The notes beneath the pieces were generated by a model. That model was not told the origin of the DNA and ran no database searches. It was given only the letters and a program-made list of their open reading frames with translations. Positions 8,358-11,371 of a DNA stretch of 11,371 nt are shown piece by piece (position 1 is the first letter of the stretch; each line of letters starts with the position of its first letter). Source of the stretch: Helicobacteraceae bacterium (GTDB lineage Bacteria > Campylobacterota > Campylobacteria > Campylobacterales > Sulfurimonadaceae); contig WFMO01000137.1 in NCBI GenBank assembly GCA_015489055.1, positions 1 through 11,371 on the forward strand, given 5' to 3'. Both the position numbers and the translations under genes were made by a program.

Positions 8358-8366
8358 TGCTAATAT
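8358..8366 (+). promoter_or_regulatory. Extended -10 promoter of the nitroreductase gene
   Basis: TGCTAATAT is an extended -10 (TGN followed by TAATAT), predicting transcription from about 8373 and a leader of about 29 bases. No clear -35 hexamer is found, which is common for extended -10 promoters. A perfect palindrome with arms TTAATA and TATTAA (8337-8351) covers the place where a -35 would sit and might be an operator. Confidence 0.45.
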
Positions 8367-8401
8367 GATGTGAGATAAATAATAATATAAGGAGTAAGCT
8401 T

Positions 8402-9031
8402 ATGGAAAATAGTTGTATGAATGCTATGGACTTTCGGTATGCATGTAAGCTTTTTAATGAAACAAAAACAATCCCAGACGCGGATATTACGTTTATTTTA
8501 GAAGCGGGCAGAAAATCACCCTCTGCTTTTGGAATGGAACCATGGAAGTTTATAATAATTACTAATAAGGAATTAAAAAACAAACTCCAGCCGCTTTGTG
8601 ATAATCAACCTCAAATATCATCATGTTCTCACCTAATAATAATATTAGCTGCCATTTCTAACGTTAAAGTAGAATCAGGTGAGGTAAAAAACAGACTCCG
8701 CGCTAAAGGAATGTCGCAAGAAGCTACTAAACATACGATAGAACTTTATAAAAATCATCTAAAAGATATATTAAATTCAGATCAAAATATATATCAATGG
8801 ACATCAAAACAAACTTTTATAGCAGCTGCCAACATGATGACAGCCGCTGCATCACTTGAGATTGATTCCTGTCCAATTGAGAGATTTGACAAAAACCACA
8901 TTGAAAAGTTACTAAATCTTGATACGACACAGTATCAACTATCGCTAGTTTTGCCCTTAGGATATAGAGCGGAACATAGAACGAAACAGGTAAGACAGCC
9001 ACTAGAAAAGATTACAGAATTTATTCAATAA
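8402..9031 (+). CDS. Nitroreductase-family NAD(P)H:FMN oxidoreductase
   Basis: A 209-residue cytoplasmic protein of the NfsB-like nitroreductase superfamily, a homodimeric FMN enzyme that uses NAD(P)H to reduce nitro compounds, quinones or related acceptors. Family marks seen are the N-terminal FRYACKLF (residues 11-18, phosphate-binding Arg/Lys), the helix and loop EAGRKSPSAFGMEPWKF (residues 34-50), the later block CPIERFD (157-163), the strand and turn LPLGYR (184-189), and a basic C-terminal end of the type KVRQPLE. Length is normal for the family. The first ATG is chosen because AAGGAG lies 7 bases before it; another ATG five codons later has no such site. It diverges from the nar operon and precedes the NasA-like gene by 95 bases. 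The natural substrate cannot be told from sequence, and a role in nitrate metabolism is only suggested by position. Confidence 0.87.
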   Translation: MENSCMNAMDFRYACKLFNETKTIPDADITFILEAGRKSPSAFGMEPWKFIIITNKELKNKLQPLCDNQPQISSCSHLIIILAAISNVKVESGEVKNRLRAKGMSQEATKHTIELYKNHLKDILNSDQNIYQWTSKQTFIAAANMMTAAASLEIDSCPIERFDKNHIEKLLNLDTTQYQLSLVLPLGYRAEHRTKQVRQPLEKITEFIQ

Positions 9032-9042
9032 AATAAAAATTA

Positions 9043-9116
9043 TTGATTAAATTTTAACCATAAAAATGATTAAAATTATTAGTGTTGATGCTATACTTTT
9101 GCTAAATTTTAATCAG
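9043..9116. repeat. Three copies of a TGATTAAAWTT motif before the NasA-like gene
   Basis: TTGATTAAATTTTAAC (9043-9058) and TGATTAAAATTATTA (from 9067) are direct copies 23 bases apart. GCTAAATTTTAATCAG (9101-9116) carries the same motif inverted. They flank a predicted -10 at 9092-9097, so they could be binding sites for a regulator of the downstream nitrate reductase. The motif is AT-only at its core, so part of the similarity may be background composition. Confidence 0.3.
9092..9097 (+). promoter_or_regulatory. Possible -10 element of the NasA-like gene
   Basis: TATACT in the gap between the nitroreductase stop and the NasA-like ATG is a close match to a sigma-70 -10. The best upstream hexamer, TGATTA at 9067, is poor and 19 bases away. 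If used, transcription would begin near 9104, and an AGGATT ribosome binding site at 9115-9120 precedes the ATG. The gene may alternatively be co-transcribed with the nitroreductase gene. Confidence 0.35.
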
Positions 9117-9126
9117 GATTGTTATA

Positions 9127-11106
9127 ATGGTAAAATCGGTATGTGGGTATTGCGGTGTAGGATGTGGCTTAGAATATAATATAGATACGCTCAAAGGCAA
9201 CAAAGCATATCCTACAAATTCAGGTAAGGTTTGTCAAAAAGGTGTCTCAGAGCTTGTTAGCATGCAACCAGACACCAGACTGCTAAAACCGCTCGCACGA
9301 AACAGCATAGATGAGGATTTCACTCAGACAACCTGGATGGAAGCTGTTAAGCAAATAGCAAAAAAAATAAAACAAACATCAAAAGAGAAAATAGGTTTTT
9401 ATCTCTCGGGTCAGCTTTTAACAGAAGATTATTATATAGCAAATAAGCTTGGAAAAGGTTTTATAGGAACCTCAAATGTTGACACAAACAGCCGTTTATG
9501 CATGTCAAGTGCCGTAGTGGCATATAAAAAAACTATCGGTGCAGATTTTGTTCCTGTGCGAATGAAAGATATATTTGATGCAAACTTACTTATTTTAGCC
9601 GGTGCAAATACCGCAGAAGCGCATGTAGTGTTTCATAACCATATCAAAAAAGCTCAAAAAGCGGGTCTGAAAGTCGTAGTCATCGATCCTAGAGAAACTC
9701 AAAGCGCAAAAGATGCAGATATGCATCTAGCTATTATGCCGGGAAGCGATATTGATCTGTTTAACCTTATCTCAAAACGCCTCATAGATGAAAAGCTGTA
9801 CGATAAAGAGTTTGTAGATAAGCATATCAACAATTTTCATGAGCTAAAAGATGGTCTTACTTTTGCGGATACGGATAAAATGTTAAAGCGTACGGGTTTA
9901 TCAAAAAGAGAGTTTGAGGATTTTTTTGAGCTTTACAAAAACAGTCAAAATATAATTACCGCATGGACTATGGGACTCAATCAGTCAGTTCAGGGGGTTG
10001 ATAAAAATATTGCGCTAATTAATACACATCTGCTTACGGGAAAAATTTTTAAAAAAGGAAACGGTCCTTTTAGCCTAACAGGACAGCCTAACGCGATGGG
10101 GGGTCGTGAAGTAGGAGGTTTGGCTACAATGCTGGCTGTACATCTTGGATTTGACAAGCAGAGTGTAAAAAAAGTATCGCGATTTTGGAAGAGCGATAAT
10201 GTAGCAAACAAAGAAGGCTTACCTGTTACAAAAATGCTGGAGGCCGATTTGGATGTTTTAATCATATGTCACACAGACCCTATGTATCATCTGCCAAACA
10301 GACATAAAATGCAAGAGCTGATCAAAAAGATTCCGCTAGTTGTAGAGATCAACGCGTACAGCAACAGTCAAACTGCTCCATATGCGCATATAAGACTGCC
10401 TGCATCTCCTTGGGGAGAAAAAGAGGGATGCCAGACAAATCTTGACAGAACTATGACAAAACAAGAACAATTAGTTGATAAGCTCGGTCAGTCCAAAGCT
10501 GATTGGGAAATTTTTCAGCTAATAGCACAAGAGTTGGGATATAAAGAAGCGTTTGATTTTAAAAATGTTAAAGAGATTTTTAACGAATACAAAGAGATGA
10601 CAAAACTAAATGCTCATATGGATATTTATAAAGTTGATTATGACAATCTACGCAAGGAGGCTTTCATTTGGGGTGAGGATATCCATAACTTTTTAACTCC
10701 CGATAAAAAAGGAAACCTCTTTTTTGTGCACAATCAAGAGCTAAGTGAACAAGTATGCGATAAATACCCTTTTATCCTGCTAACAGGGCGTACACGCGAC
10801 CAGTGGCACAGTGGAACAAAAACAAATCTGGCTGATTCTCTGCTCAAATACAAAGAGTTAAATTTTTGTGAGATAAACAGTGATGATGCAAAGAGTCTAG
10901 ATATATCTAATGGAGATATGATAAAAGTTATATCAAAAAGAGGCGAGTTAAAAACCACTGCAGTCGTAACTAAAACAATGCATAAAAACTGTATTTTCAT
11001 ACCAATTAGCAACAAAGAAATAAATTTTTTAACACTTGACATCTACGATAAAGAGTCAATGGAGCCGGATTATAATCACAGTTGCATAAATATCATAAAG
11101 CTCTAG
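9127..11106 (+). CDS. nasA: Cytoplasmic NasA/NarB-type nitrate reductase catalytic subunit
   Basis: A 659-residue molybdopterin oxidoreductase of the DMSO reductase superfamily, most like assimilatory nitrate reductase, which reduces nitrate to nitrite in the cytoplasm. The N-terminal [4Fe-4S] site is C6, C9, C13 and C36 (CGYCGVGC, then GKVCQKG). The Mo ligand is C125 in NSRLCMSSAV. The block TGQPNAMGGREVGGLA near residues 320-335 is characteristic of the Nas/Nap group. The C-terminal dinucleotide-binding domain begins around LLTGRTRDQWHSGT. No Tat signal is present, which argues against periplasmic NapA. Length is a little below usual NasA/NarB, and it lacks the extra C-terminal [2Fe-2S] domain of enterobacterial forms, so an external donor such as ferredoxin or flavodoxin is likely. 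No nitrite reductase or donor subunit lies beside it. A formate dehydrogenase is less likely because the residue after C125 is Met, not the His of FDHs. Confidence 0.86.
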   Translation: MVKSVCGYCGVGCGLEYNIDTLKGNKAYPTNSGKVCQKGVSELVSMQPDTRLLKPLARNSIDEDFTQTTWMEAVKQIAKKIKQTSKEKIGFYLSGQLLTEDYYIANKLGKGFIGTSNVDTNSRLCMSSAVVAYKKTIGADFVPVRMKDIFDANLLILAGANTAEAHVVFHNHIKKAQKAGLKVVVIDPRETQSAKDADMHLAIMPGSDIDLFNLISKRLIDEKLYDKEFVDKHINNFHELKDGLTFADTDKMLKRTGLSKREFEDFFELYKNSQNIITAWTMGLNQSVQGVDKNIALINTHLLTGKIFKKGNGPFSLTGQPNAMGGREVGGLATMLAVHLGFDKQSVKKVSRFWKSDNVANKEGLPVTKMLEADLDVLIICHTDPMYHLPNRHKMQELIKKIPLVVEINAYSNSQTAPYAHIRLPASPWGEKEGCQTNLDRTMTKQEQLVDKLGQSKADWEIFQLIAQELGYKEAFDFKNVKEIFNEYKEMTKLNAHMDIYKVDYDNLRKEAFIWGEDIHNFLTPDKKGNLFFVHNQELSEQVCDKYPFILLTGRTRDQWHSGTKTNLADSLLKYKELNFCEINSDDAKSLDISNGDMIKVISKRGELKTTAVVTKTMHKNCIFIPISNKEINFLTLDIYDKESMEPDYNHSCINIIKL

Positions 11107-11124
11107 CGGGAAAATATCGCTTTA

Positions 11125-11199
11125 AGATGGTATTGGGACAAAAAAGCGATTAGAGATACAGATACTCCTTGGACTACTACAAGACCAAAGCATCTGTAG
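11125..11199 (+). pseudogene. narI 3' fragment, right copy of the 75-bp inverted repeat
   Basis: Read rightward this encodes the last 24 residues of NarI and its TAG stop (RWYWDKKAIRDTDTPW to PKHL). It differs from the intact gene by a single synonymous change, ATT for ATC at the isoleucine of KKAIRD. The rest of narI is missing: the sequence before it, 11107-11124, joins directly to the end of the NasA-like gene. The fragment happens to lie in the same frame as that gene, after its TAG stop. Near-identity suggests a recent rearrangement or continuing exchange with the intact copy. It could be the remnant of a second nar cluster whose narI was followed by the gene at 11232. Confidence 0.9.
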
Positions 11200-11231
11200 A
11201 TTAAAAATTAATACAACAATAGGAAAATAAA

Positions 11232-11371
11232 ATGAACGAAGAGATGAATGAACCAATTAGTGAAGAGATGAATTTAGGAGAGGGAGCATCCCCGTATTCT
11301 CCACCAGATGCATATCATCCACCAAAAATGGATGATGATGTTCCTTATGAAGAGATGCATCCGTTTATACG
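11232..11371 (+). CDS. Acidic, proline-rich protein of unknown function, C-terminus cut by window edge
   Basis: An ATG at 11232 with AGGA 7 bases before it opens a frame that runs off the right edge, giving 46 residues. The N-terminus is acidic and Met-rich, with NEEMN and SEEMN as a loose repeat, then a proline stretch (SPYSPPDAYHPPKM) and DDDVPYEEMHPFI. There is no signal peptide or membrane segment in the visible part. The final EEMHPFI would fit the entry into a helical domain, for example a hemerythrin-like one, but the diagnostic residues lie outside the window and this is only a guess. It follows the narI fragment by 32 bases with no promoter seen, so it may originally have been an operon partner downstream of a narI. 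Confidence 0.6.
   Translation, partial: MNEEMNEPISEEMNLGEGASPYSPPDAYHPPKMDDDVPYEEMHPFI

Larger units (their letters stand above)
7926..8401. other. Divergent intergenic control region between nar operon and nitroreductase gene
   Basis: This stretch of about 475 bases lies between two divergent start codons and contains no convincing gene in either direction. It is much richer in A+T than the genes around it. It holds the nar promoter with an FNR-type box close to the left end, a 29-bp palindrome near the middle, GTTAA/TTAAC half sites at 8249-8300, and an extended -10 promoter for the nitroreductase close to the right end. A 13-codon ATG frame at 8222 has no well-placed ribosome binding site and is not called. 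No tRNA, rRNA or known riboswitch fold was recognised. Confidence 0.7.

Noticed and set aside
8296..8583. Minus-strand open frame overlapping the nitroreductase start
   Set aside because: It overlaps a recognised gene and its promoter, has no family resemblance, and its AT-rich tail gives a false hydrophobic look.
9127..11106. Formate dehydrogenase or periplasmic NapA as identity of the molybdoenzyme
   Set aside because: CMSSAV at the Mo ligand and the PNAMGGREVGGLA block favour nitrate reductase over formate dehydrogenase, and the absence of a Tat signal argues against NapA.
11093..11124. Possible terminator hairpin after the NasA-like gene (AGCG / CGCT, also AAAGC / GCTTT)
   Set aside because: Stems are only 4-5 bp with loops of 9-17 bases and there is no U-run, so it is not supported.
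1..11371. CRISPR array, insertion sequence, integrase, tRNA or rRNA
   Set aside because: No regularly spaced repeats, transposase or recombinase frames, or RNA gene folds were seen; the only long repeat is the narI 3' inverted pair.

Overview
The window is dominated by a membrane-bound respiratory nitrate reductase operon on the minus strand: a membrane-anchored monohaem cytochrome c, then narG, narH, narJ, narI and a narK-type transporter that runs off the left edge. Two plus-strand genes diverge from it, a nitroreductase-family flavoprotein and a cytoplasmic NasA-type nitrate reductase. The DNA is AT-rich. NarG, NarH and NarI are recognisable along their whole length, with every expected Fe-S, molybdenum and haem ligand present. 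AT-rich composition, the protein style and the NasA-like enzyme fit a facultative or anaerobic Gram-negative denitrifier, and I lean towards Campylobacterota (Sulfurimonas/Arcobacter-like). That is an impression from reading, not a computed placement.

Layout: 1-724 narK (partial), 759-1469 narI, 1498-2202 narJ, 2202-3749 narH, 3780-7403 narG and 7407-7925 cytochrome c all read leftward with gaps of 34 bases or less, or a 1-base overlap, so they look like one transcript. Positions 7926-8401 form a very AT-rich divergent control region. It contains an FNR/DNR-type box (8007-8020) placed at -41.5 from a predicted nar start site, and a 29-bp near-perfect palindrome (8106-8134). Positions 8402-9031 encode the nitroreductase and 9127-11106 the NasA-like enzyme. 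Positions 11125-11199 hold a 75-bp copy of the 3' end of narI, and 11232 onward is the start of an acidic, proline-rich protein that is cut by the right edge.

Expected working: NarK imports nitrate. NarGHI oxidises quinol at the membrane and reduces nitrate in the cytoplasm, with NarJ inserting the Mo cofactor. The cytochrome c may exchange electrons with NarI on the periplasmic side, by analogy with Thermus NarC. The NasA-like enzyme has no membrane or Tat signals and would reduce nitrate in the cytoplasm, probably for assimilation, but no nitrite reductase or electron-donor gene is visible beside it.

The most unusual feature is the inverted 75-bp narI 3' repeat (759-833 versus 11125-11199, 74/75 identical, the one difference synonymous). 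It brackets about 10.3 kb. Recombination between the copies would flip the nar-nasA block while leaving NarI intact, and would exchange the gene after narI: narK in the present order, the acidic proline-rich gene in the other. Whether this happens, or whether the copy is a relic of a second nar cluster or an assembly artefact, cannot be decided from the sequence alone.
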